This document shows, piece after piece, positions 48,380-57,812 of a stretch of DNA of 64,000 nucleotides; positions within the stretch are counted from its first letter, which is position 1; the number at the start of each line of letters is the position of its first letter. Source of the DNA: Delphinus delphis (Eukaryota; Chordata; Mammalia; Artiodactyla; Delphinidae); contig NC_082698.1 in the NCBI RefSeq assembly GCF_949987515.2, forward strand, positions 30,470,070 through 30,534,069, in the 5' to 3' direction. Made by a program: the position numbers and the translations under genes. The notes beneath the pieces are model-generated. The model was given only the letters and a program-made list of their open reading frames with translations, did not search any database and had not been told where the DNA came from.

Positions 48380-48850
48380 CCTCCAATCTGCATACTGCAG
48401 CCAGAAAGACCTGAAGAGAGCCACAGGTTTGGGCTGCTCACTGTTGCTTTGTCCTTACCTGGCCTTTCAGTGCTCCTAGGAGAGTCCAAACTGCCCTCCA
48501 GCTCTGCGAGGCTGGACGAGGTCATCTGTGCCTCCTCTGCCTGGTGGCTTCCTCACTGGTGCATCTCAGTCGTGCCTGCCTCTGCCCCTCCCGGGAGCAG
48601 GTGCCTCCCACCCTGGCCTCCTGGCAGGCTGTTTCCCTGCTGGTTACATCCTCCCCGCCTTGCTGCTCCCTTCTCAACCTGCAGGGCCCAGGGAGCCTTC
48701 CCTGGCCCCAGAGGGAGTCCCGCATAGACTGATCGCAAAGTCCATGAAAACATGGGTACGTGTGCTGTGTTCTCTGGCCATTTCTTAGTACTGTGCTCAC
48801 ACTTGACACAGAGAGATAGATGCTCAAGGGATGTTTGCTGAGTGAATGAC
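48380..48850 (-). mobile_element. L2 fragment in SLIT1 intron 8, antisense
   Basis: It runs from ccaatctgcatactgcagcc to a tail gatgctcaagggatgtttgc tgagtgaatga-like end, matching the antisense L2 3' end. It follows the pyrimidine-rich repeat. Confidence 0.65.
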
Positions 48851-49054
48851 CGGCTCACAGATCCGTGACAGAGGATTAGGGGCTGCCCGCTCCTCCCAAG
48901 CCTGTGGATCTGAGCCCGCCAGCCACACAGAGCTCGGCCTCCTCTCCTCAGGGTGAGGCTCGGGGGTGGGGGGGCTGTCCCCTCCTCCTCAGCACCGGCA
49001 GCCCCCCGAGACTGCGCTCAAACACCGCCGTGCTCAGGGCTGCGGCGTGTGTGA

Positions 49055-49557
49055 GACGTGATTCTGCAGCTCCACTGCTAGGTATGTGCACATGTTCTGC
49101 CAAACACATGTCCAAGAACATCCAAGCAGTGTTTTTCATAATATCCCAGGCTTGGAGATTGCCCAAATGGCCACCAACAGGAGACTGGATTAGCCGATGA
49201 TGGCATATCCGTACAATAGACTATGAGTCAGCAATAGAAAAGAACAAACTACACAGCAACATGGGCAAATCTCGGAGATTTTACGTTGAGTGCAAGAGGC
49301 CAGATGCAAGAGAGCCTGCCGTCTGCTTTCCTTTATGTGCAGCCCACAGAGGAGCAGAGCAGATCTTTGGTGACAGGTCTCAGAATAGCGACTACCTCAG
49401 GGAAGGAGCATGAGGGAACCTTCTTGGATGATAGAAATATTCCATGTCGGGGGGGGCGGTTCTGTGGCCGTACCCACATGAGGAAATGCAGCCAGCTATA
49501 CACTTATGATGGTGCACTTGTTATAACCGATGATACCTCGGTTTTAAAAAGTGTGGG
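49055..49557 (+). mobile_element. L1M 3' end in SLIT1 intron 8, sense
   Basis: Phrases such as tgcccaaatggccaccaaca, gcatatccgtacaatagac and gagtcagcaatagaaaag match the sense 3' end of an old L1M. It ends near the degraded tail gataccctcggt-like sequence before a MIR begins. Confidence 0.75.
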
Positions 49558-49810
49558 TCCTTAACATCAGACACTGGGCTTCACCCTGATCTCACCACCT
49601 ATGTGGTGAGATTCCATGTGCTATTAATTAACGTGGAGGATGTGTGAATTTCATGGGCTAATTAATGAATGTTGAGGACTCAGTTTTCTCACCTGTAAAG
49701 TGGCCACAATGATGTCATGCTCTTTGCAGTAGGATTCAATGAGATACTGCATGTACGACACTTACTATGGCATGTGGCACAGAGTAAGCGCTCAATAAAC
49801 ATGGTCCTTG
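49558..49810 (-). repeat. MIR SINE, antisense, in SLIT1 intron 8
   Basis: It contains cagttttctcacctgtaaag and cagagtaagcgctcaataaa, with a possible small insertion of taattaacgtgga-type sequence before them. Confidence 0.78.
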
Positions 49811-50110
49811 TCATACTCAGGCCGGAAGTGTTGAGTGACTTGGGCTAGAGCCTGGAGCCTCAGAACTGAGGGTAGGATTTCCTAGCGTGCAAATCACATG
49901 CTCATGTAGCACAGTTATGTTCAGATTCAAGTTCAGCAAACAAGTACCTGCTATGTACCAGGCACGTGCAGAGTTACATCATGGTCCTTGGTGATCTCCT
50001 CTGGTTCATCCTCATTTAGAGAAGCACCTTGTCCCCATCCATCAGTCCGTATCTGGGAAGGGAGGTCCTGGCCCAGGGCTCCCTGAGGTCACAGCCCACT
50101 GTTTCCACAG

Positions 50111-50258
50111 GCCAGGGGGAGGCGGGGCACGTGCCCTCCTGCACCCTCTCCTCCGGCTCCTGCCCAGCCATGTGTACCTGTAGCAACGGCATTGTGGATT
50201 GTCGTGGCAAAGGCCTCACCGCTATCCCTGCCAACCTGCCCGAGACCATGACGGAGAT
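50111..50258 (+). CDS. SLIT1: SLIT1 exon (presumed exon 9): linker and LRRNT cap of domain D2
   Basis: This 148-nt exon starts in phase 1 (GC completes a Gly codon after CPG) and ends with AT of an Ile codon. Acceptor tgtttccacag, donor gtgagta. It encodes a short linker ([10 protein letters not shown]) and the N-terminal cysteine cap of D2, [19 protein letters not shown], followed by [13 protein letters not shown]. The [14 protein letters not shown] stretch is a hallmark of Slit D2. The intron before it is 2354 nt. In SLIT2, D2 is the domain shown structurally to bind Robo Ig1, and the same role is expected here. Confidence 0.97.
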
Positions 50259-50860
50259 GTGAGTACAGGCAGGGCAGGCGCTGGGATGCATCCCTCCGGC
50301 CAGGCCAGGCTGTGGTGGGCCAGTGAAGAGCCAGTGCGGGCGCTACCCCAAGGCTTGCCCTGAGGCCCCTCAGTGCAAACGGAGAAGACATGCTTTGCCT
50401 CAGCTGGGCCGAGTTGTCTGCCCAAGGCTGGCAACTCTGGAGGGTTGGAGAGGCGTATCCCTCTGTGGTCCATCTGTCCAGCCCAGCTGGGTGAGTCTGC
50501 TAGAATTGGTTTCTTAGGGACTTTCCTGGCAGTCCAGTGGTTAAGACTCCTCGCTTCCACTGCAGGGGACACGGGTTCGATCCCTGGTCGGGGAACTAAG
50601 ATGCTGCAAGCCCCGTGGTGCGGCCAAAAAAAAAAAAAAGCATTGGTTTCTTAGTATTAGCATCATTGGTGAGCCCCTTTCAGCCATGGCAGCCTGGGAT
50701 AATGGAGCTCGAAAACCTGTCGCTTTTCTCTGCCTGTAACAGCCCCCCTACCTCCAGATGGAGGGTGGGAGCAGGGGCTGGCGGACAAAGGGCCTGGTTT
50801 GGGCAACAGCATGGGTGGGGTGACGTGCCCTTGTCCTTCCTCTGTGTTCTCTCTCTGCAG
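50259..50860 (+). other. SLIT1: SLIT1 intron 9 (602 nt)
   Basis: This intron contains one short sense-strand CHR-type SINE (50518-50641) with clean target-site duplications. Otherwise it is unique sequence. Confidence 0.9.
50518..50641 (+). mobile_element. Short CHR-1-like tRNA SINE in SLIT1 intron 9, sense
   Basis: Only the tRNA-related part is present (ggactttcctggcagtccag to ggtgcggcc), followed directly by a 14-A tail. Perfect 13-bp duplications attggtttcttag lie at 50505-50517 and 50642-50654. Confidence 0.9.
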
Positions 50861-50932
50861 CCGCCTGGAGCTCAATGGGATCAAGTCCATCCCCCCCGGA
50901 GCCTTCTCTCCCTACAGAAAGCTTCGGAGGAT
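50861..50932 (+). CDS. SLIT1: SLIT1 exon (presumed exon 10): LRR 1 of domain D2
   Basis: This 72-nt, phase 2/2 exon has a strong acceptor (ctctctctgcag) and donor gtgagtg. The repeat is RLELNGIKSIPPGAFSPYRK then LRR(I). It is the first full leucine-rich repeat of the Robo-binding domain. The ELNGIK variant fits SLIT1; SLIT2 and SLIT3 are recalled to have EQN-type residues here. Confidence 0.97.
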
Positions 50933-51447
50933 GTGAGTGCCTCCTGCTGTTTCCTGGGGGTCAGCATGGGGCTGAGCCTGGAGCAGGCAGGCCGCAGCCC
51001 CGGGGCAGGTCCTGACTCTGCCTGCCGTGGCTGAGCCCCCGGCAAAGCCATCATCTGGCCTTCCTACCAGGCTCACCTGTGACATGGGGATGGCGGTGGT
51101 GCGACCTCCTCGAAGGGCTGTCTTGCGGCCTAAAGAGGATGCTGAGTCCGAGTCTGGCACGTGACCAGAGCTGACCATTTCAGCTTGGGCACCCATAGAA
51201 GCAGTTGAGGCTGTGAGGGGTGTGTGCAGGGGAAAGCTAGGGTACCCACCCGTGCGTGACCCTTGGATTGCACAGGGAAATAGTGGCCAGTCGTGGGTTT
51301 TTCGGGTGGATGGGGAACTGGCCCTTCTCTTTCCTAATTTCAAAGAAACCCCTGCCCTCCTGTGGTGTCTGGGAGGTAGGGGGGACAGGCAGGACTTGGT
51401 GGCCACTGAGAGATTCAGCCACCGTCTCTCCTCTGCTCACCTTGCAG
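50933..51447 (+). other. SLIT1: SLIT1 intron 10 (515 nt)
   Basis: This is a GT-AG intron with no repeat I can name and no sign of another gene. Confidence 0.9.
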
Positions 51448-51519
51448 AGACTTGAGCAACAACCAGATCTCGGAGATTGCACCCGACGCCTTCCAGGGCC
51501 TCCGGTCCCTGAACTCGCT
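51448..51519 (+). CDS. SLIT1: SLIT1 exon (presumed exon 11): LRR 2 of domain D2
   Basis: This 72-nt, phase 2/2 exon has acceptor caccttgcag and donor gtgagta. The first A completes the Ile codon AT|A. It encodes [20 protein letters not shown] then LNS(L), the most conserved type of Slit repeat. The distances to the neighbouring exons are 515 nt upstream and 2281 nt downstream. Confidence 0.97.
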
Positions 51520-53800
51520 GTGAGTAGCAGTGCCAAGGCTCTGTAGTGGTCCAGGGCATCCCTCAAGGAGGCTGGCAGGGCCAGGGCTCAGGGCCCCTCT
51601 GGTGGGCGCTAGAGAAGGAGCACAGACAGCCTCAGTGGGTCTCCCTCTGGCTGCAGTGACCAGGGTGGCTGTACCCAGCTTTCCCTTCCTCTTTGTGGAC
51701 CCTCTGCAGCTGGGAGGGGGAGGAGGGAGTCAAGGGCTGAGTGCATGGAAAAGCTAGGCAGAGCTGTTGCCCCTGACAACTGTGATGCTCTGCCTTCTGC
51801 GGTGGGGATTTTCCCAGCCTTCTTTGTGGCAGTCATCTGAGTCAGCCCAGCCTTCATGTTGGCCCCACCTCCCCACAGAGGCCCAGCGCTCCGTTCTCCT
51901 GAGCCTTGCCTGGGTCCTATAATGGTGGCAACCACCAGCTCCAGTTGTGAAATCTGCCTCAGCTTACATCTTTTGTCCCAAACGTGCTCTGATCTCAAGT
52001 TGTAATGAGTGATTGTGAAGAGTGTTTCCTGCCTCCCCTGCCTCCCCCACCCTGTCCAGTATTTTCTTTCCCTCAACAGTTTGCTGGGGATCCATCAATC
52101 TACAAAACGTTGTGCGGCATTGAAAATTAATCTCGGGAATGTTACTTCATCTCTTTTTCCAAGAACCCTTGCTCGCTCTCCCAGGGTCACTAAGCCCCTC
52201 ACTCTCTGAGGTCCCATGGTACTTTGTCTCCATACAGAGTGAACTCAGGGTGTCCTATAGTCAGGCTGGCTCCCTGTTGATGGAGGCCATTCATTTGTCT
52301 TAGGAATGAGTATTTTCACCCGTCCCTTGGCAGCGTTGGACATGGGCTGGGCGTTGATTCGGGGCCTAGGAAGTGGAACAGAATGGAACTCCCCCTGGGG
52401 CAGTGCAGGAGGCCGCTAGCTCAGTGTCTTCTGTGTGCACCCTCTTCTCTTGGACTAGAGTGCAGGGTAGTGCGTGGGGCCGTTGGGAATGGCACCCCTA
52501 AAACTGTGCAGTGTGCAACCTACACAGCTGTACACGACAGCCTGGTGATGGGTCACTGTCCTTGGCTGAGAGATCCTGAAGGTGGCTGCCAAAATGCAGG
52601 GTCTTCCTCTGAAAAGTGAGTGAATCTCCTCCTAAATTGGAACATGACAGTAGCCCATCTAAGTGGGTTCCTGTTGCTCATGGGTATATGGTCGCAGCCA
52701 CCCCCTCACCATATAGGAACTTTCATGCCGAGGTCATGCAAAAAGTGGACATTGACAGTGTCCGCCTGGTCAGGCCCTGACCTGGTACCCCTGCCTCAAT
52801 GCCTGCCCCCTGCATTACTCCACACAGCAGACGGGGGGATCTTTCCAGTGGGAGTCTGATGATGTCTCAGAGGCTTCCTGGTGCTGGCTGCGTAAAATCC
52901 AAGCTACGGTCCCATTTGTTTCCTCCACTCGAGCCACACTGGAGCTCTCCACATGGGCCAGCCCGGATCCTACTTAGCTCCTGCTACGCCGTCCTCCAAG
53001 AACCATCTCAGAGATGGCGCACTCTGCTTTTACTCAGACAGAATGTTTCTGGGGGTGGCTGGGGGTGCCGCTTGTGAGATTGGAACGTAATGCACCCCCC
53101 TCCCCAGGCCCCATGACGCTTTCACCATCTGTCTGAACCCATTTTTGCCTGCCTGTCTTTTTTGAACCTTTGCATTTTTTCTGATTATATATGGAATTCA
53201 TGCTCCATGTAGAAAACTTTGAAAATTCTAAAGCATGAAACAACCCACTCGCAGTCCTGCCGCCAGATCTCAGCGCAGCTAACACTTTGGTCTGTTTCCT
53301 TCTGGTGTTTTGTCTGTGCTGGAAAGACTCGCTTGACGTGCTGGAGCTCATACCGCACGTGCCTTCTGGCATTCCAGTTTTTGCTTGTAATTCCCTGAAA
53401 ATATGTTAATTTTTCCTGCCCTAGGGATTTTCTTCTCTTTGAACAATCTCCTTTTGGATCCCCAACCAGGTTAATTTCCCATGAGGTTCCCCGGAGGGGC
53501 CCTTACAGGCTTCTGTGGGATCCGTGTGTGAGGGCAGAGTGAGGGAGGGGTGCTCCCGCAGTGATGGGGATCATGCTGCCTCTAGCCCATAGGGTACCTT
53601 TGTGCAGAGTAGGGACCGGCGACCCCTTCCTGTCGCACTTTACTGCCGTCTGCTGGCCACTGTTATAACAAGCCTACACTGCTGGGACCTGGCATGTGAA
53701 AGGCATAGGGGTGGCACCATTGTGTGGGCAGGACTTGCAGAGCTGTGCCCCGGCCTGCCGGGCTGTCCTCTAACTCTCCTTTCTGCTGCCTTCTCTCCAG
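51520..53800 (+). other. SLIT1: SLIT1 intron 11 (2281 nt)
   Basis: This intron is mostly unique sequence. 52870-53050 weakly resembles an antisense L2 fragment, and 53130-53400 is AT-richer and may be a decayed element. I could not assign either with confidence. Confidence 0.85.
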
Positions 53801-53872
53801 GGTCCTCTATGGGAACAAGATCACAGACCTCCCCCGGGGAGTGTTTGGAGGCCTGTTCACCCTACAGCTCCT
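53801..53872 (+). CDS. SLIT1: SLIT1 exon (presumed exon 12): LRR 3 of domain D2
   Basis: This 72-nt, phase 2/2 exon has acceptor ttctctccag and donor gtaagga. It encodes [20 protein letters not shown] then LQL(L). The PRGVFGGL stretch is diagnostic of SLIT1; SLIT2 and SLIT3 carry different residues here. The repeat sits in the middle of the D2 concave face that contacts Robo in the SLIT2 structure. Confidence 0.97.
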
Positions 53873-54597
53873 GTAAGGACCCAAATGCGAGTGACCTTGG
53901 GTGGGACCCATGGAGGGGGGGCAGTATTCCTCCGGCCTCTCTTTCGGCCTCTTTGGGGTGTGGGAGGCAAGGACCTTGGGGGATGGCAGGTCTGGCAAGG
54001 CTGTGAGAGTCTAGGGGGCTCTGCAGAGGCCAGAGAGGGAGGCAGAGGTGGATGCAGAGCTGATTGCAGGACGCCCGAGCTGAGAGGCCGCTGAGATGCG
54101 AACTGTGTTCCTGCTGAGCTCGGTGTGGTTGGGGACAGAGCTGTCTGCTGCAGGAGGACACCCAGGCCCAGGTCAGCCTCCTTGAGCGCTGAGCGTTCAG
54201 GCAAGGATTCTCTCCCAGGACCCAAGAAGCACAGAAGCCAAATGCTCCCTCTCAGCTCCTGGGAAACCCAGCAGAAGGGGAGGAGAAGGATACCCCCAAA
54301 TGCCTTTGGGAGGCGACTTGACCACTGTGCTCTCTGCTGTCTCAGAATCCCATTGGGCACCTCTAGCAGTTCCTTGAAAGAGAGAAGCATGAGGGACTAA
54401 ATGGTCCCTGTGCACAGAGAAGGCAGCCGGAGCTCCTCTGCGTGGAGTGGACACCCAGAGGGCCAGATCCCCTGCACCTGCTTCCGTGGGCTCCTCCCTG
54501 ACATAACGCGTGCTTGGCACCTAGGAAGGTGCCCAGGACATGATGAGTCCAATTCTGTGCCTCTCCCCTCACCACCTGGCCCTGGCTCTGCCCACAG
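53873..54597 (+). other. SLIT1: SLIT1 intron 12 (725 nt)
   Basis: This is a GC-rich GT-AG intron. An ORF of 177 codons crosses it on the minus strand, but it has no recognisable domain and I treat it as chance. Confidence 0.88.
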
Positions 54598-54741
54598 GCT
54601 CCTGAATGCCAACAAAATCAACTGCATCCGGCCCAACACCTTCCAGGACCTGCAGAACCTCTCACTGCTCTCCCTGTATGACAACAAGATCCAGAGTCTC
54701 GCCAAGGGCACCTTCACCTCCCTGCGGGCCATCCAGACCTT
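54598..54741 (+). CDS. SLIT1: SLIT1 exon (presumed exon 13): LRRs 4 and 5 of domain D2
   Basis: This exon is 144 nt, exactly two 72-nt repeat units with no intron between them. Acceptor ctctgcccacag, donor gtgagtg, phase 2 on both sides. The first repeat reads [20 protein letters not shown] and the second [21 protein letters not shown] possible N-glycosylation site (NLS) lies between them. The length suggests that an ancestral intron between two repeat exons was lost. The next exon is 6.7 kb away, across the mariner-bearing intron. Confidence 0.97.
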
Positions 54742-54854
54742 GTGAGTGCCCTCTTGCCCTCCGCCTCCGCCCACCCCAGCAGGTGGACCTAGGGGAGGTA
54801 ACAGCCTCCAGGTACAGGCAGCGGTCTTGGCCTGTGCCTTTGGCTCACCAGGTA

Positions 54855-55015
54855 TGGCCTCTGGTAGAGGACAGATTCTGGGTTAGACAAACCTGGGTTC
54901 AGATTCCAGCTATGATCCTTATTGGCTGCGTGGCCCTGGGCAAGTTAATTAGCTTCTCTGGGGCTCAGTTTACTCATTCATAAAATGTGGATATCACTTT
55001 CTTCATAGGAATGTG
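54855..55015 (-). repeat. MIR SINE, antisense, in SLIT1 intron 13
   Basis: It contains ggcaagttaattagcttctc and ctcagtttactcattcataa. Confidence 0.8.
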
Positions 55016-55419
55016 GAATTGGGATGCATGTGACAATTGATGGCATGTTTAATGGGCAGCACTTTGTTCTTTCTTGATAATACATAAAATAATAGTGCAT
55101 CTTGCAGTTGATAATGTCTTAAATGAAATACAGTGACAGCAATGCTGATTATAAATTAAAAATTAGAAGAGCAACAATTCCAGGAAGGTTTATTCCTAGG
55201 CATTTTATTCTTTCTGTTGCAATGGTAAATGGCATTGTTTCCTTAATTTCTCTTTCAGACTTTTCATCGTTAGTGTATAGGAATGCAAGAGATTTCTGTG
55301 CATTAAAATTTTTTTAAAAATTAAAAGCATTTTAAAATCCCCTCCCTCATAAATAAATAGATAGATAAACAAAGAAATAAGTAAATGCCTATGCAGTACA
55401 ATTGGCAGATACTGGTTGA

Positions 55420-55930
55420 TGTGTTACTTAAGTTTTTAATCTGTGGGTGTGGTCTCCATTTCCATTTTCCTTGCACGTTATTTGTTGAAGACACTGCTTT
55501 ACTGGATCCATAGAGCTCCCCACAGTCTGGATTTGCTTATTGCATCCCCTGTGGTGTAGTTTCACATGTTCCTCTGTTCTCTCTAGGTCTTGCAGATAGA
55601 AAATTTCATCTAGGAGCTTGGGTCAGGTTCAGGTATTTGTTCTTTTTCTGGCAAGATGACTTCATAGTATTGTGTACTTTCAACAGGAGGCTCAAGATAC
55701 CTGTTTTTTTTTTTTTTTTTGTAATAAACACAGTCATTGATTTCAATGCCTAGGCCCGCTTGTTCATTAGGGATCCTGAAATGGTGATATGTGAATTCTA
55801 ACATTCCTTCTTCATTTGATAATGCTGTTGCGGTTACGCTTTAAAGGAGTCCTTATTTTTTAGCTGGAAGGCTTCTGTATAGGGAAACTTCTCTTCTACT
55901 ATTTGGTTAAACTCAGGCACTACATTCCAC
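55420..55930 (-). repeat. AT-rich decayed element, probably antisense L1M
   Basis: Phrases such as ggttcaggtatttgttcttt and gatcctgaaatggtgatatg resemble antisense L1M sequence. A 17-T run lies near 55704. Family and limits are uncertain. Confidence 0.35.
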
Positions 55931-56679
55931 ATCTTTAGTTCTGAGCCTGCAGTGTGACTCAGCGTGCTGAACCGTGGGTCCTGTGGTGCGTGCCTGATGG
56001 GTATTTATTATTAATATTACCGTGGCCATTGTTGGCGTTGCCAGCCCTGCCACTGTTTACCCGCTGTGCAGTGCCCTCTGTCAGCTGAGATCTGCACGAG
56101 TGCTGGGATGAGTGTGAAACAGATCGAGTAGAAGGCACAGCTCCTGCTCCCTTGGGACCCTGCACGTCAGCAGGGATGTCAGCCATGAAGACAAACTCAT
56201 TAGAGCCCACATACCCGCCGGCAGCCCACTACTGCTAATTAATTTACTTATAGCCAGGGAGAGGGGGAGGGAGCACCACGGGGAAATCTTGCCAAGTATG
56301 TGAAATGAGATGTCACAGGGAGACATTGGAAAGGTGGATTATTTCACGAAGCTGGCAGAACATCTGAGAGAAATGCACTAAGGAGATTTCAGGGCCGGGG
56401 ACACACATGCAGGAGAGCCTTGGGGATGGGGAATGGGGCTGAGCATCTCATGTGAGGAGCTGTCTCGCTTTCAGGGTGGAAGGCGAGCTAGTACATCAAA
56501 TGGATTGTGCTCACCAGGGGCGGCTCTGTCTGTGTCCATTTACCTGGCTGGATTTCAGGAATGCTTCTGCCCTCCTAGGTACCATCCCTGAGATCTTGGC
56601 CACTTCCACCAAGGCAGTAGTAGGGCACAAAGCTGGAGCAGAGTGTTAGAACAGGAGGGTTTCCCATAGGAGAGATGGT

Positions 56680-56885
56680 AATAGTAGTAATACTGATAAT
56701 AGCGATAGTCACCGCGGTTTATTACTGAAGGCCAGGACACTGTTCTTTGCGTGTATTATCTTACTTAATACTTACAATGACCTATGAATGAAGGTTCTCT
56801 CATCCTTGCCTTACTTATAAGGAAACTGAGGCAGAGGCAGACTCACCCTAGGTCACATAGCATCTAGTAGAGCAGGGATTTGGTC
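56680..56885 (+). repeat. MIR SINE in SLIT1 intron 13
   Basis: It contains tgtattatcttacttaatac and ataaggaaactgaggcagag, ending cataagcatc-like sequence of the MIR 3' end. Confidence 0.78.
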
Positions 56886-57062
56886 TCAGGCATCTCTTCA
56901 CTGGCGCTGAGAAATTAGTTAACTTGCCCCTAAATTGTGCTTTTACCCTAAGAATTGACCTCATTGTTAAGGCTGTAAAGCAAGACTGAACTTCGTGAAC
57001 AACTCTTATATATTGACAACTGAAGTACAATTTAGAACAAGAATTTTAAAAAATGCAAATCC

Positions 57063-57272
57063 GGGCTTCCCTGGTGGTTCAGTGGTTGAGAGTCCGCCTG
57101 CCGATGTAGGGGACATGGGTTCGTGCCCCGGTCCGGGAAGATCCCACATGCCGCGGAGCGGCTGGGCCCATGAGCCATGGCCGCTGAGCCTGCCTGTCCA
57201 GAGCCTGTGCTCCGCAACGGGAGAGGCCACAACAGTGAGAGGCCCGCGTACCGCAAAAAAAAAAAAAAAAAA
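57063..57272 (+). mobile_element. Short-form CHR SINE in SLIT1 intron 13, sense
   Basis: It begins gggcttccctggtggttcag and ends in an 18-A tail. The direct repeat gcaaatcc occurs at 57055-57062 and 57273-57280. The body closely matches the other short-form copies in the window. Confidence 0.92.
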
Positions 57273-57477
57273 GCAAATCCAAGGTACAATCAGATATTGT
57301 TATTACAGCCTCAGATAGTTAAACCCTTGGCCGAGTCTTATGTCAGAACCGAGCGGATTTCAACTTACAAAATCTTGCTTGATTTGTTTATAGCTCCAAG
57401 ATCTGTGGCTGAGTGCCATGTGTCACAGTATTGATTTTGTAGTTTTACTTGCCCCAAGAGATTAAAAAAAAAATTTT

Positions 57478-57812
57478 TTTTAAAGCTTGAATGAGGTATA
57501 ACTTACATACCATAAAATTCACCTGTTCTGAGTGTACAATTCAGTGATTTTTAGTAAATTTACAGTTGTTCAACTATCACTACAATTCAATTTTAGAACG
57601 TCTTCCATTACCCCCCAAAATCCCTTGTGCCCATTTGCAATCAGTTCCTATTTCCAGCCTAACCCCAGGCAAGCACTAATCTAATTTCTGTCTCTATAGA
57701 TTTGCCTTTTCTAGATAGTCCATAAAAATGGACTTATGTGATATATCTTTTGTGACTGACTTCTTTTGCTTAGCATAATGTTTTCGAGATTCCTTCATAT
57801 TGCAAGTATGTA
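57478..57812 (-). mobile_element. L1M fragment, antisense, part left of the mariner
   Basis: It contains aatgaggtataacttacata, attcagtgatttttagtaaa and ggcttctt-like motifs ending cttagcataatgttttcgag, the antisense L1M 3' region. The L1M consensus order continues directly after the mariner at 59080. Confidence 0.78.

Larger units (their letters stand above)
47757..50110 (+). other. SLIT1: SLIT1 intron 8 (2354 nt)
   Basis: In order, this intron holds a pyrimidine-rich degenerate repeat (47880-48255), an antisense L2 fragment (48380-48850), a sense L1M 3' end (49055-49557) and an antisense MIR (49558-49810). It ends in the acceptor tttccacag before the D2 cap exon. Confidence 0.88.

Noticed and set aside
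53857..54390. 177-codon minus-strand ORF in intron 12
   Set aside because: GC-rich intronic sequence with few stops; no homology recognised and no conserved motif.
21..57272. Many short ORFs with related proteins (for example containing GLSLLWPLP or CGIFPDQG)
   Set aside because: They are six-frame translations of CHR SINE copies, which explains their recurrence; they are not genes.
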